A DNA stretch of 64,000 nucleotides, from contig JBBRYS010000001.1 in NCBI GenBank assembly GCA_038237475.1, forward strand, positions 62,001 through 126,000. The letters are read 5' to 3'. The notes under the pieces are model-generated. The model was not told the DNA's origin. It did no database searches and was given only the letters and a program-made list of their open reading frames with translations. Source of the stretch: JAOAPY01 sp038237475. Lineage in GTDB: Bacteria > Acidobacteriota > Blastocatellia > Pyrinomonadales > Pyrinomonadaceae. Positions 1 through 7,613 of this stretch are shown here, piece after piece (positions within the stretch are counted from its first letter, which is position 1; each line of letters starts with the position of its first letter). The position numbers and the translations under genes were made by a program.

Positions 1-327
1 CGATTGCCGTTCATGTTCATGAAATGCGCGTACTCGTTTAATAGCTTCCCGCAAGGCTGCGATGACCAGAGGCTCCGCCTTGGCAGCTGCTTCTCGCAGG
101 CTCTGTTCGCTCACCCGCAGCTCGGTGGCCTGCATTGGATGGCCATCGAATCGTGCGGCGAAATCAACGAGAGCTGCGTCTCCGCGCTCGCGCACCTCTC
201 GCACGATGGCCGCCACCTCGCCCATCAACTGGTCATCGAGCGCCACGTTGCGCCCGCGAATCGTCAACAGCTTAAGAGCGAGACGGTCCTTTTCAGAACT
301 GCGAATTACATCAATCACAACATTCAC
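1..327 (-). CDS. hisD: Histidinol dehydrogenase, N-terminal part (cut by window edge)
   Basis: Only the first 109 codons are inside the window. HisD oxidises L-histidinol to L-histidine with two NAD+, the last step of histidine synthesis, in the cytosol. The translation (VNVVIDVIRSSEKDRLAL..., then VREVRERGDAALVDFAARFD) fits the HisD N-terminal segment; the phrase 'VRxRGDxALxxxxxxFD' is a family hallmark. The start is taken as GTG at 327, which overlaps the hisG stop by 17 nt and suggests translational coupling. An ATG at 323 is in another frame and stops after two codons. Catalytic and Zn-binding residues lie beyond the left edge. It is third in the hisZ-hisG-hisD operon behind the attenuator at 2121-2282. 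Confidence 0.9.
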   Translation of the reverse strand, partial: MNVVIDVIRSSEKDRLALKLLTIRGRNVALDDQLMGEVAAIVREVRERGDAALVDFAARFDGHPMQATELRVSEQSLREAAAKAEPLVIAALREAIKRVRAFHEHERQS

Positions 328-958
328 CCTTTACACTTCTCGCAGCGTCGAGCAATGCGATCAGCTTACCCAGCGCCTCTGCCTTTAGTTGATAACTGGC
401 ACGATTCACCACCAGGCGAGCGGTAGACTCGCCAATGACCGCTACTTCCTCAAGCCCGTTCTCGCGCAGGGTGGCGCCAGTCTCCACCAGATCGACGATG
501 CAGTCCGCCAGACCCAGAACCGGCGCGAGCTCTACCGAGCCGGATAGCTCGATGATCTCCACCGGGCGGCCCTGGGAGCCAAAATGCGCAGCCGCAAGGC
601 GCGGATACTTCGTCGCTACTCTGAGCATGCCGAGATCGCTGAGTGACACGCCTTTAAGCGTCGCGACGACGATCCGGCAACGCGCCATCTCGAGCGAGAG
701 CGGCTGCAACAGGTCCGTGTTCGACTCAAGCAGGACATCACGTCCCACTACACCGCAGTCGGCAATGCCGTGTTCTACATAAACTGGAACATCAGTAGGC
801 TTCACAAAGATGAAACGATAGCGCCCTGATTCATCTTCCAGGGCCAGGCGTCGCGAGGCTAACGCTACCGGTGAGACTTCAGCGCCGGCACGCGCAAGCA
901 AGGCCATGGCTTCGCCTTGTATCCTTCCCTTGGCAACCGCAATCGTCAGTTTCACCAA
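311..958 (-). CDS. hisG: ATP phosphoribosyltransferase, short-form catalytic subunit
   Basis: Condenses ATP with PRPP, the first committed step of histidine synthesis. At 215 aa it is the short form, which lacks the C-terminal ACT-like regulatory domain and needs HisZ. Visible family features are the VKPTDVPVYVEHGIADCGVVG segment (residues 52-72) and the PRPP-binding loop DLVETGATLRENGL (156-169). hisZ lies 9 nt upstream and hisD overlaps downstream, so the three form one transcription unit. The start is TTG at 958 or GTG at 955; a GAGGTG stretch just upstream can serve either. The assignment is secure from the motif and from the partner gene. Confidence 0.96.
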   Translation of the reverse strand: MVKLTIAVAKGRIQGEAMALLARAGAEVSPVALASRRLALEDESGRYRFIFVKPTDVPVYVEHGIADCGVVGRDVLLESNTDLLQPLSLEMARCRIVVATLKGVSLSDLGMLRVATKYPRLAAAHFGSQGRPVEIIELSGSVELAPVLGLADCIVDLVETGATLRENGLEEVAVIGESTARLVVNRASYQLKAEALGKLIALLDAARSVKGECCD

Positions 959-967
959 CTTTTCACC

Positions 968-2095
968 TCACCCGTTTGAAATTAGGTCGAGCATGACGCG
1001 TTCACCGGCAGACCGTCTTGCCAGGACGTTACGAAACAACGCCGCCGGACCAGCGCCGGGCAACACGTTCGGCTGATTATCGGTTGCCGGAGGGCCAATA
1101 TCATTTTTACTGCGGCCACGCAGCACCTCCGTTAACTCATCCAGATCGACAACAAAACCGACTGCCGGTTCAGCCTTGCCAAAGTTGGCAGTGAGATCGT
1201 CGTAACGGCCACCGCTCCCAACCCGCACTCCAGCGCCGTTGATATAAATCTTAAAAGTCAGAGCGGTGTAGTAATCAAGTCGTGACACGTCCCCGAGATC
1301 AATTTCGAAACAGTCAGTGAGCTCCAGAGCTTCAATTACGTCCCAAAGCGCCTCCAGACGAGCCAGCGCCGCCAGTGAAGCCTCGTTGGAAATAACTCGA
1401 CGCGCAGCCGTAAGCGTTTCACGCTTGCCTGATAATTGGATTAGTTGTGAAAAGGCGTGGCGCTCATCTGCAGAAGTGAACGGGGTAAGGAAATCTTCGA
1501 GGTCGGCTGCGTTTCGCACTTCGATCAATTGACGCATTTCCTCGCGCCGCGCGGCATTCAGCGAGAGGCCGGCAGCAACGCCATTAAAGATGCCGACATC
1601 GTTCAAGGTGATGGCGTATCCACCCTCAGGACTGAGTGACCGCAGCAACTCAACCGCCATCAGGAGCACTTCCAGATCTGCTGACTTGGTATTCGCGCCG
1701 ATCAGCTCGCATCCCATCTGGGTTGATTCCCTTCTCCACTCGGCATGCGACTGTTGCTGTTGGCGAAAAACCGGAACTGCATAGCAGAGCCGCAACGGCC
1801 GAGCGCGCTCCGCGAGCAACGTCGCCGCCGCCCGTGCGGCAGCCGAGGTTACATCCGGCCTGAGCGCCAGCATGCGCCCATCAAGATCGGTGAAGCGAAA
1901 GGCCCGTTGGGCTTCAAAATGGCCCATCCCACGTTCAAAGAGCGAATAGTAGTCCACCGTAGGGGTGGTGATCTCTTCATAGGACCAACCATCAAAGATA
2001 GTCATGGCGGTCGCTTCTATGCGGCGCCGCAATCTGGCTTCGGCGCCAAAGTAGTACCGCATGCCGCCGGGGATTCTGGACAATGGCTCAGACAT
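968..2095 (-). CDS. hisZ: ATP phosphoribosyltransferase regulatory subunit HisZ
   Basis: Class II histidyl-tRNA-synthetase-like paralogue (375 aa) that forms a hetero-octamer with short HisG and provides histidine feedback sensitivity; it does not aminoacylate tRNA. Visible motifs include the motif-1-like segment ITTPTVDYYSLFERG (about 42-56), the motif-2-like region RFTDLDGRMLALRPDVTS (about 67-84) with FRQ near 110, and the Gly-rich GVRVGSGGRYDDLTANFGK segment (about 289-307). It lacks the anticodon-binding domain of true HisRS. It is first in the operon; its ATG begins 26 nt downstream (minus direction) of the leader terminator, so read-through of the attenuator sets its expression. Confidence 0.95.
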   Translation of the reverse strand: MSEPLSRIPGGMRYYFGAEARLRRRIEATAMTIFDGWSYEEITTPTVDYYSLFERGMGHFEAQRAFRFTDLDGRMLALRPDVTSAAARAAATLLAERARPLRLCYAVPVFRQQQQSHAEWRRESTQMGCELIGANTKSADLEVLLMAVELLRSLSPEGGYAITLNDVGIFNGVAAGLSLNAARREEMRQLIEVRNAADLEDFLTPFTSADERHAFSQLIQLSGKRETLTAARRVISNEASLAALARLEALWDVIEALELTDCFEIDLGDVSRLDYYTALTFKIYINGAGVRVGSGGRYDDLTANFGKAEPAVGFVVDLDELTEVLRGRSKNDIGPPATDNQPNVLPGAGPAALFRNVLARRSAGERVMLDLISNG

Positions 2096-2120
2096 AATCT
2101 ATGCACCACTTGCTGGAAAA

Positions 2121-2159
2121 AGAAAAACCCGCTGCCGGACATTAGAGTCAGCAGCGGGT
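2121..2159 (-). terminator. Attenuator terminator of the his operon
   Basis: On the minus strand ACCCGCTGC (2159-2151) pairs perfectly with GCAGCGGGT (2135-2127) over 9 bp with a 15-nt loop, followed at once by a T-rich run (TTTTTCTTTTT). This is a strong intrinsic terminator between the leader peptide and hisZ. The 5' arm CGCTGC can alternatively pair with GCAGCG inside the leader reading frame (2219-2214), giving a 6-bp antiterminator. That is the expected arrangement for ribosome-dependent attenuation. Confidence 0.88.
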
Positions 2160-2198
2160 CTTTGAATTTTTGTAAGCTCTATTTAAACTTCTCTCAGC

Positions 2199-2282
2199 TC
2201 ACAAACGACCAAACGCTGCCACACCGCCATGATGGCCGGCATGAAGGAGTGAGTGGTGATGGTGTGTGCTGCTGAAAATCAT
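2199..2282 (-). CDS. hisL: His operon leader peptide (27 aa, His-rich)
   Basis: A 28-codon reading frame too short for most gene callers. It starts with MIFSSTHHHHSLLHAGHH (residues 1-18) and stops 40 nt before the terminator stem. Seven of the first 18 residues are His, four of them consecutive, the signature of a histidine leader peptide. Low charged tRNA-His would stall the ribosome at codons 7-18 and leave GCAGCG (codons 22-23) free to pair with the terminator 5' arm, so transcription reads into hisZ. With ample His the ribosome runs on, masks that segment and the terminator forms. The start has only a weak upstream AAAAGAA. Function is inferred from this layout plus the downstream hisZGD genes. 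Confidence 0.85.
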   Translation of the reverse strand: MIFSSTHHHHSLLHAGHHGGVAAFGRL

Positions 2283-2308
2283 TTCTTTTGTTTCGCTAAC
2301 GAATAGGT

Positions 2309-2338
2309 CTTATAGCCGAGCGCGTTCCCGCCTGTCAA
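2309..2338 (-). promoter_or_regulatory. Sigma70-like promoter of the his operon
   Basis: On the minus strand TTGACA (2338-2333) and TATAAG (2314-2309) are separated by 18 bp. The -35 is a perfect consensus and the -10 matches 5 of 6. Predicted initiation is near 2302, giving a leader RNA that begins about 20 nt before the HisL start codon and runs through the attenuator. Confidence 0.75.
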
Positions 2339-2341
2339 ACG

Positions 2342-2442
2342 GAGGCGTTCAGAGTACCCCCTTCAGGCGGGCTTTTTTCCGGATTCGAAAGCGGCGGCGA
2401 CATTGATAAAAACCCGCCTAAAGGCGGTACTCTGAACGCCTC
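2342..2442. repeat. Inverted repeat of two terminator-like hairpins
   Basis: GAGGCGTTCAGAGTACC at the left end reappears as its reverse complement at the right end, and the similarity continues inward for about 37 nt per arm with a few mismatches. Each arm ends in a (C)CCGCCT-loop-AGGCGGG hairpin followed by a T run. On the minus strand the hairpin at 2427-2414 with its T run to 2408 looks like a terminator for the unit ending at 2452. It separates that unit from the his promoter. The arrangement resembles a paired REP/BIME-type element. Confidence 0.65.
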
Positions 2443-2451
2443 TGGTGATCA

Positions 2452-2740
2452 TTAATCGATTCGCTCGGCGGGGCGCTGCAGTTCAAATTCGCTGTGCAGC
2501 GCCTGCACTGCTTCGCGCATCGCGGCGGCGCGGACGACAAACGAAACGTTGTATTCAGACGAGCCCTGGGCAATAGCGATGATGTTAATACCGCGTTGCC
2601 CCAGCACACTAAACGTCCGCCCGGCAATACCCGGCATTCCCTGCATCCGATCGCCTACCACAGCAACGATCGCGATCTCCGGATTCACGTTGATGTGCTC
2701 AACTCCATTGTGCGCAAGATCGAAGGCATCAAGTGAGTAT
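2452..2740 (-). pseudogene. Aspartokinase/homoserine dehydrogenase ACT-domain remnant
   Basis: The frame ending at 2452 encodes VEHINVNPEIAIVAVVGDRM and then PGIAGRTFSVLGQRGINIIA with IAQGSSEYNVSFVV, the C-terminal ACT domain of LysC/ThrA-type aspartokinases, and ends where those proteins end. Similarity stops abruptly at the SDR stop codon (2742). No kinase catalytic domain lies upstream; that frame runs into the antisense-like reading of the SDR gene. The only in-frame start near the domain edge is a GTG just before NPEIAI. It is either a decayed 3' fragment left after a deletion or a free-standing ACT domain co-transcribed with the SDR. I favour the remnant. Confidence 0.62.
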
Positions 2741-2741
2741 T

Positions 2742-3533
2742 TCAGAGCAGCGAACGAATCCAGCCGCCGTCGATTTGCACCGAAGTTCCGGTGACGTAGC
2801 CGGCGCGTTCTGAAACCAGAAAAGCCGCGAGGGCAGCGAACTCGCGCGGTTCTCCGAGCCGCCGCATGGGAATCTCTCGTTCCCATCGGGCGATGAATTC
2901 TTCCGAGCTAATGCCTTCGCTTTTCGACATCATCTCCGCCAGTTCTTCAACTCGCTCAGTGCGGGTATAGCCGGGCAGGATGTTGTTGACGGTGATGCCG
3001 TCCGCAGCAACTTCATTCGCAAGCGTCCGGGCAAATCCAGTCAGACCCGCTCGCAGACTATTCGATAACATGAGATTGTCGACCGGCTGCTTCACCGCGA
3101 TGGAGGTGATGTTCAGGATGCGGCCCCACTGACGCTCCTTCATGTCCGGCAACACCAGTCGCGTCAACTCGATGGCGCTGAACAGAGTCAGCTGCGTGGC
3201 ACCTTCCCATTGTTCACGACTGAGACTTTCGAATTTGCCGGCTGGTGGTCCACCCGCATTAGTCACCAGGATATCGATTCTTCCGAAATGCTCGCGACCT
3301 TTGGCAACCACTCGCGCGATGTCTCCGGACACGGTCAAGTCGGCGACGACAGCGACAACGGCCGCACCGGACTGCAAGGCAATTTGATCGCGAGCAGCGT
3401 GCAGTGTTTCCTGGTGACGGGCGCAGAGCACGAGTGAGCAGCCCTCAGCCGCCAGTTCCTCTGCTACGGCCCGGCCCAAACCACGGCTGGCCGCGGCCAC
3501 GAGGGCGACTTTTCCTGTTAATCCAAGATCCAT
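2742..3533 (-). CDS. SDR-family oxidoreductase-like protein (BKR-like, atypical active site)
   Basis: A 263-aa Rossmann-fold protein of the short-chain dehydrogenase family, resembling 3-oxoacyl-ACP reductases. The nucleotide-binding segment AAASRGLG (13-20) replaces the usual TGxxxGxG; NAGG (92-95) and Ser144 (NITS) are present. At the standard spacing from Ser144 the catalytic Tyr is Ser157 and the catalytic Lys is Arg161, so the YxxxK motif is missing. This matches a known SDR subgroup (BKR-like) without a perfect catalytic tetrad. The C-terminal GYVTGTSVQIDGGW is typical. Substrate is unknown, and a classical dehydrogenase activity should not be assumed. Confidence 0.85.
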   Translation of the reverse strand: MDLGLTGKVALVAAASRGLGRAVAEELAAEGCSLVLCARHQETLHAARDQIALQSGAAVVAVVADLTVSGDIARVVAKGREHFGRIDILVTNAGGPPAGKFESLSREQWEGATQLTLFSAIELTRLVLPDMKERQWGRILNITSIAVKQPVDNLMLSNSLRAGLTGFARTLANEVAADGITVNNILPGYTRTERVEELAEMMSKSEGISSEEFIARWEREIPMRRLGEPREFAALAAFLVSERAGYVTGTSVQIDGGWIRSLL

Positions 3534-3599
3534 ACTGAGTAAGAGTCGAAACTTAAAACGCGAACAGAAAAACGGGTCAGAGAGTCAGTCGCAAGCAGG

Positions 3600-3971
3600 T
3601 TATCTCCGCAAGTAGTCGTCGGTCTTATCGAGCCAGTCCTGGCGTGGCGGGCTAAAAATATCAACGTCGAGCGTGTCTTCAAGAGCTTCCGCCTTGTGCA
3701 ACACAAAAGAAGGAATGTGAAGCACCTCACCAGCAAGTACATCGATCACCTCTGCGCCATCGGCGCCCAGCCAGAAACGCAAACCACCTTCGAGAATGTA
3801 AGTGATCTGTTCGTTCTCATGTGAATGTTGCGGGACGATCGCGCCTTTCTTGAGATAAACATGAGCCAACATCATGCGGTCGCCTGTGATCAGACGGCGC
3901 TCGAGCATTTCCGTCACCTGTTCCTTCGGCATATCTTCCCACCGATAAAAACTAACTCTGCGTTCAGTCAT
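3600..3971 (-). CDS. Cupin-domain protein
   Basis: A small single-domain cupin (123 aa). The metal-site motif 1 reads PQHSHENEQITYILEG, with both His and the Glu, and motif 2 contains VLHIPSFVLHKAEAL. I place the start at ATG 3971 rather than 3986, because GGAGAG sits 4-9 nt ahead of it while the upstream ATG has no such site. Cupins of this size include isomerases, dioxygenases and small-molecule sensors, and nothing here fixes the substrate. It lies 66 nt upstream of the SDR in the same direction. Confidence 0.85.
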   Translation of the reverse strand: MTERRVSFYRWEDMPKEQVTEMLERRLITGDRMMLAHVYLKKGAIVPQHSHENEQITYILEGGLRFWLGADGAEVIDVLAGEVLHIPSFVLHKAEALEDTLDVDIFSPPRQDWLDKTDDYLRR

Positions 3972-4029
3972 CGTTCTCTCCTGCAATGTCCGGCGAATAG
4001 AAAATCCTCATGCGAGCGAAAGCAACAGT

Positions 4030-6111
4030 TTACTTCTGATCGGGCGGAATGGCGTCCACGTTCCCATTCAAATACCTATCAAACCAATAGAGCTGCCAGT
4101 TCAAACTCTCGACCAGGTGTTTGGGTTCGCCTGTACGGGTAAGATTATGGTTCTCGCGCGGAAACATCACAATCTCAGTGGTGACGCCGAAATGTTTGAG
4201 CGCACGAAACCACTGCTCTCCCTGCTCCAGCGGCACTCGAAAATCGTTATCCGAATGCAGTACCAAGGTCGGCGTCTTCACGTTCTTCGCATACTTCAAA
4301 GGGGAGCGATCCCAAAATGAATCAAACCTCTCGAACAAGTCGCCGCCAAAATCCGCCGAGTGACCATAAGGGCCGTCGCGTGTGCCTTCGTCTGAAATAA
4401 AGTTGACGACGCTTCGCAATGTCACGGCGGCCTTAAATCGATTGGTATGGCTAACGATCCAGTTAGTTAAATAACCTCCATAGCTACCACCAGTCACGCC
4501 CATACGTTCAGCATCAAGCCAGGGGTATCTTTTCAACGCCGCATCCACACCATTCATTACATCCAGATAGTCCTTGCCACCCCATTCGCCCGCGATGCCT
4601 CGTTCGAACTTCTGGCCGTAACCCGTCGAGCCGCGCGGATTAGTAAACAACACTGCATAGCCTTTGGCGGCGTAAACCTGGAACTCGTGATACCAATCAA
4701 CGCCATACTGCCCAGCCGGTCCGCCGTGAATGCTGAGTACAAGCGGATACTTCCGTCCTTCCTGCCAGCCGATTGGCTTCACTAAAAATCCGTCAACATT
4801 CCAATCGTCAGCGCTCTTATAAGTAAACCGCTCGACATCTGCGAGTTCCAGTTGTTTCCAAAGTGAATGGTTAAGATTCGTCAACTTGCGTTCATTGGCG
4901 CCATTGAGATCGGCAATGTAAACATCGTCCGGATGCTTGAAATCATTGGCTGTGTAAACAATCGCGTGCGTGTTCCAGTTAAAGTCGGGGGTGTGCACCG
5001 CACGCGCTCCTTTGGTTACGGGAACGATACTTTGGCTTTGCATGTCGATTCGGAAAACCTGCGACTCACCTTTGATGCCCGCCTCAAAAACGATTGAACG
5101 GCCGTCCCCGGCCCATTCCAATCCAGTAGGAATCAAATCGAGGTCCCTCGCGATCATCACCGAGGGCGCACCGCCGCCGGCTGGCGCAAGAAAGATCTTT
5201 GGGTGGTCACGCTCATGCAACACGCCTGCAAAGGCTATTTGTTTTCCATCCGGCGACCAGCGCGGGCTATTGTCGGCTTCGGCATGATCCGAGATCCTGG
5301 TCAACTCACCGCCGTCGGCTGCGATCACCCAAACGTCTGTGTTGCGATTTTCGTCATACTCTTTCCCGCTGCGATTGGAAACAAAAGCGATGCGCTGGCC
5401 GTCAGGAGACCATTGGGGATCGCTGTCGTTCCAGTCGTTCCCTTCGGTGATCTGCTTCGCAGAGCCAGAGGCGACCTCGACTACCCAGAAGTGTGTGCGG
5501 CGATCGTCGAACCAGCCACTGTCGTTGAACTTGTACGATGAATTCTTGTAGTGGCGTACATCGCTGCGGTCTTTGTTTTCCATGACCCTACTATCCGAGG
5601 GCCCGATGCGGCTGATGACAACCAGGCGGGTGCCATCGGGAGACCAGCGAAAGGAGCTAACGCCCTGCTTAAGATTCGTCAACCGGCGCGCCTCGCCGCC
5701 ACTCATCGAAAGCAGGTAGACCTGGTTGCGCATTTGTTCCCCGCTTGCAGCCGGTCCCGTCGCCGGCGCGGCGTCAGCAGCAGGTCTCGAAGAAAGAAAC
5801 GCCAGCCACTTTCCGTCGGGACTCCAACGCGGCGCGGTGGTTGACTGCGGGCTGGTCGTAAATTGCCACGGCGCGCGCTGGCCGTCCACGGACACGATCC
5901 AGATCGAGCTCTGGCGCCGGTTCTGCGCGCGATCAATTTTCGTCATTACGTACGCGACCAGTTTGCCGTCGGGTGACAGGTTGGGATCGTTTGCGAACTC
6001 AAACGAGTAGTAGTCTTCGGGTGTCACGCCACGCACCTGCTGCGCGAGCAGAGGACAAGCGGTTAGGCAGACAAGGATGCACAGTACCAGGCTGCGTACG
6101 AGTGTTGTCAT
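4030..6111 (-). CDS. Exported prolyl-oligopeptidase-family peptidase (S9C type)
   Basis: Serine peptidase that cleaves short peptides, of the acylaminoacyl-peptidase/DPP-like S9C branch. The N-terminus (MTTLVRSLVLCILVCLTACP then LLAQQ) is a signal peptide, so it acts in the periplasm. A beta-propeller built of repeated WSPDGK.LAF blades precedes the alpha/beta-hydrolase domain. The triad is visible: Ser543 in GGSYGGY, Asp623 in HSDNDFRVP, His655 in ENHNLT. The start is ATG 6111, supported by AAGGA about 8 nt upstream and by the signal peptide; upstream in-frame codons would add 62 non-homologous residues. It follows the M24 peptidase gene in the same direction with an 82-nt gap. Confidence 0.93.
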   Translation of the reverse strand: MTTLVRSLVLCILVCLTACPLLAQQVRGVTPEDYYSFEFANDPNLSPDGKLVAYVMTKIDRAQNRRQSSIWIVSVDGQRAPWQFTTSPQSTTAPRWSPDGKWLAFLSSRPAADAAPATGPAASGEQMRNQVYLLSMSGGEARRLTNLKQGVSSFRWSPDGTRLVVISRIGPSDSRVMENKDRSDVRHYKNSSYKFNDSGWFDDRRTHFWVVEVASGSAKQITEGNDWNDSDPQWSPDGQRIAFVSNRSGKEYDENRNTDVWVIAADGGELTRISDHAEADNSPRWSPDGKQIAFAGVLHERDHPKIFLAPAGGGAPSVMIARDLDLIPTGLEWAGDGRSIVFEAGIKGESQVFRIDMQSQSIVPVTKGARAVHTPDFNWNTHAIVYTANDFKHPDDVYIADLNGANERKLTNLNHSLWKQLELADVERFTYKSADDWNVDGFLVKPIGWQEGRKYPLVLSIHGGPAGQYGVDWYHEFQVYAAKGYAVLFTNPRGSTGYGQKFERGIAGEWGGKDYLDVMNGVDAALKRYPWLDAERMGVTGGSYGGYLTNWIVSHTNRFKAAVTLRSVVNFISDEGTRDGPYGHSADFGGDLFERFDSFWDRSPLKYAKNVKTPTLVLHSDNDFRVPLEQGEQWFRALKHFGVTTEIVMFPRENHNLTRTGEPKHLVESLNWQLYWFDRYLNGNVDAIPPDQK

Positions 6112-6193
6112 TTGCTGTTCCTTCCAGGTTTTAGATCGAGAGCATGCGCGAGCGAAAGTGTTAGACCCCGACTCTGAATCACCTGAAGTCTCT

Positions 6194-7477
6194 TCAGCCG
6201 AAAGGCTGGTCAATAGACTTGCTCTGGGCGGTGAAAAATCTCGGGCCGCTGTCAGTGATATAGAGGCAATCTTCGAGACGAATACCGAACTCGCCATAGA
6301 TCACAATCGTGGGCTCGTCGCTAAAGCACATGCCCGGCTGGATCGGGGTCTTGTTGCCGCGCACAAAGTTGGTCCATTCGTGTCCATCCAGACCGATGCC
6401 GTGCCCTGTGCGATGCGGCAAGCCCGGCACTTTGTAATCCGGGCCAAACCCCGCGTCGGTAATCACCTTCCGCGCGGCGGCATCCACCGTTTCACAGGCG
6501 GCGCCAACTTTGGCGGCGGCGAAGCCTGCATCCTGCGAGCGGCGTTCGAGGTTCCAGATATCGCGCTGACGCTGAGTGGGTTTGCCGAAAACGAACGTGC
6601 GCGTGATGTCCGATTCATAACCTTCGACTTTGCAGCCTCCGTCCATCAGCACCACATCGCCCTCCTGCAGTTTCTGAGGTGTGCTGCTGCCGTGGGGAAA
6701 CGAGGTGTATTTGCCGAAGCTCACGAAGACTCCGCCCTGGACCCCGAGCGCACGAAAAGCTGCCGAGCAGTTACCGGCAAACTCGTCCTGCGTCATGCCG
6801 GCTCGCATACTGTCATGAGTGGCACGGTAAGCAATGATCGTCAGGTCATTGGCCTTCTGCAGAAGAGCCAACTCCGCCGGCGACTTAATCATGCGACAGC
6901 CCGCGGTAATTGGCGTGGCGCTGACAAATTGATAGCCGGGGCCTTCCTTGCGAATGCCATCAAAGAGAAAGAACCGCACGCGTTCCTCGATACCAATGCG
7001 ACCGGTGCGCAAGCCGCGGTCGCGGAAAATTTCGACGACGCGACGATATGGGCTTTCGTCTTCTTCCCAGGTGCGAATGTCCGTGCCGAACTTGATCAAT
7101 TCGCGCGCCCGCTCTTCTTCGAATTTAGGACAAACCCAGGCGATCTCCCCGTGGGCAGGAATCACCACCGCAAACATGCGCTCACTGTTGCCCCAGCGCA
7201 TGCCGGTAAAATAGAACATGCTGGTTCCGGGTTCGAGATAGATGGCTCCAATCTTTTGTTCGGCCATTAATCGCTGGGCTTTGGCGATGCGGGCCAGACG
7301 TTCGTCGACCGAGATCGGTACAACATCATCCGTCATCCTCTGCAGCTTGCTGATGGCGCGTGGCATTTCTTTTTGCGGCAGCGGTTCAGCATTGACAGGA
7401 AATAGTTCGCTGCCAAAAACGGACATACCGGCTACGCCTAGTGACAAGCGCAGAAAGTCTCTTCTATCTGTGCACAT
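6194..7477 (-). CDS. Xaa-Pro peptidase-type M24 metallopeptidase, Tat-exported
   Basis: A 427-aa pita-bread-fold peptidase of the aminopeptidase P/prolidase group, which removes N-terminal residues before proline. The dinuclear metal ligands are all present: Asp279, Asp290, His359 (GHGIG), Glu388 (DEPT) and Glu402 (RLED). The N-terminus (MCTDRRDFLRLSLGVAGMSV) is a twin-arginine signal, so it is folded before export, consistent with a metalloenzyme. It sits directly upstream of the S9C peptidase; the pair could degrade proline-containing peptides in the periplasm. Confidence 0.92.
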   Translation of the reverse strand: MCTDRRDFLRLSLGVAGMSVFGSELFPVNAEPLPQKEMPRAISKLQRMTDDVVPISVDERLARIAKAQRLMAEQKIGAIYLEPGTSMFYFTGMRWGNSERMFAVVIPAHGEIAWVCPKFEEERARELIKFGTDIRTWEEDESPYRRVVEIFRDRGLRTGRIGIEERVRFFLFDGIRKEGPGYQFVSATPITAGCRMIKSPAELALLQKANDLTIIAYRATHDSMRAGMTQDEFAGNCSAAFRALGVQGGVFVSFGKYTSFPHGSSTPQKLQEGDVVLMDGGCKVEGYESDITRTFVFGKPTQRQRDIWNLERRSQDAGFAAAKVGAACETVDAAARKVITDAGFGPDYKVPGLPHRTGHGIGLDGHEWTNFVRGNKTPIQPGMCFSDEPTIVIYGEFGIRLEDCLYITDSGPRFFTAQSKSIDQPFG

Positions 7478-7613
7478 GAGATGTTTTGCTCGATGAAAGT
7501 CAGGGTACTAATTGCAGCGTCATGCTACACGAGGCCAGGTTCACCCACAAGGATTTCCATCTCGAGCGCGTGCGTTTGGTGCAATTGGACGCGGGATTAG
7601 GGGGGCGCAGGGA

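Noticed and set aside
2418..2627. Second minus-strand ORF overlapping the ACT remnant
   Set aside because: Different frame from the ACT homology and no motif; a shadow.
6077..7270. Long plus-strand ORF (397 codons) across the M24 gene
   Set aside because: It is antisense to a gene with all five metal ligands and a Tat signal; composition and lack of motifs show a shadow frame.
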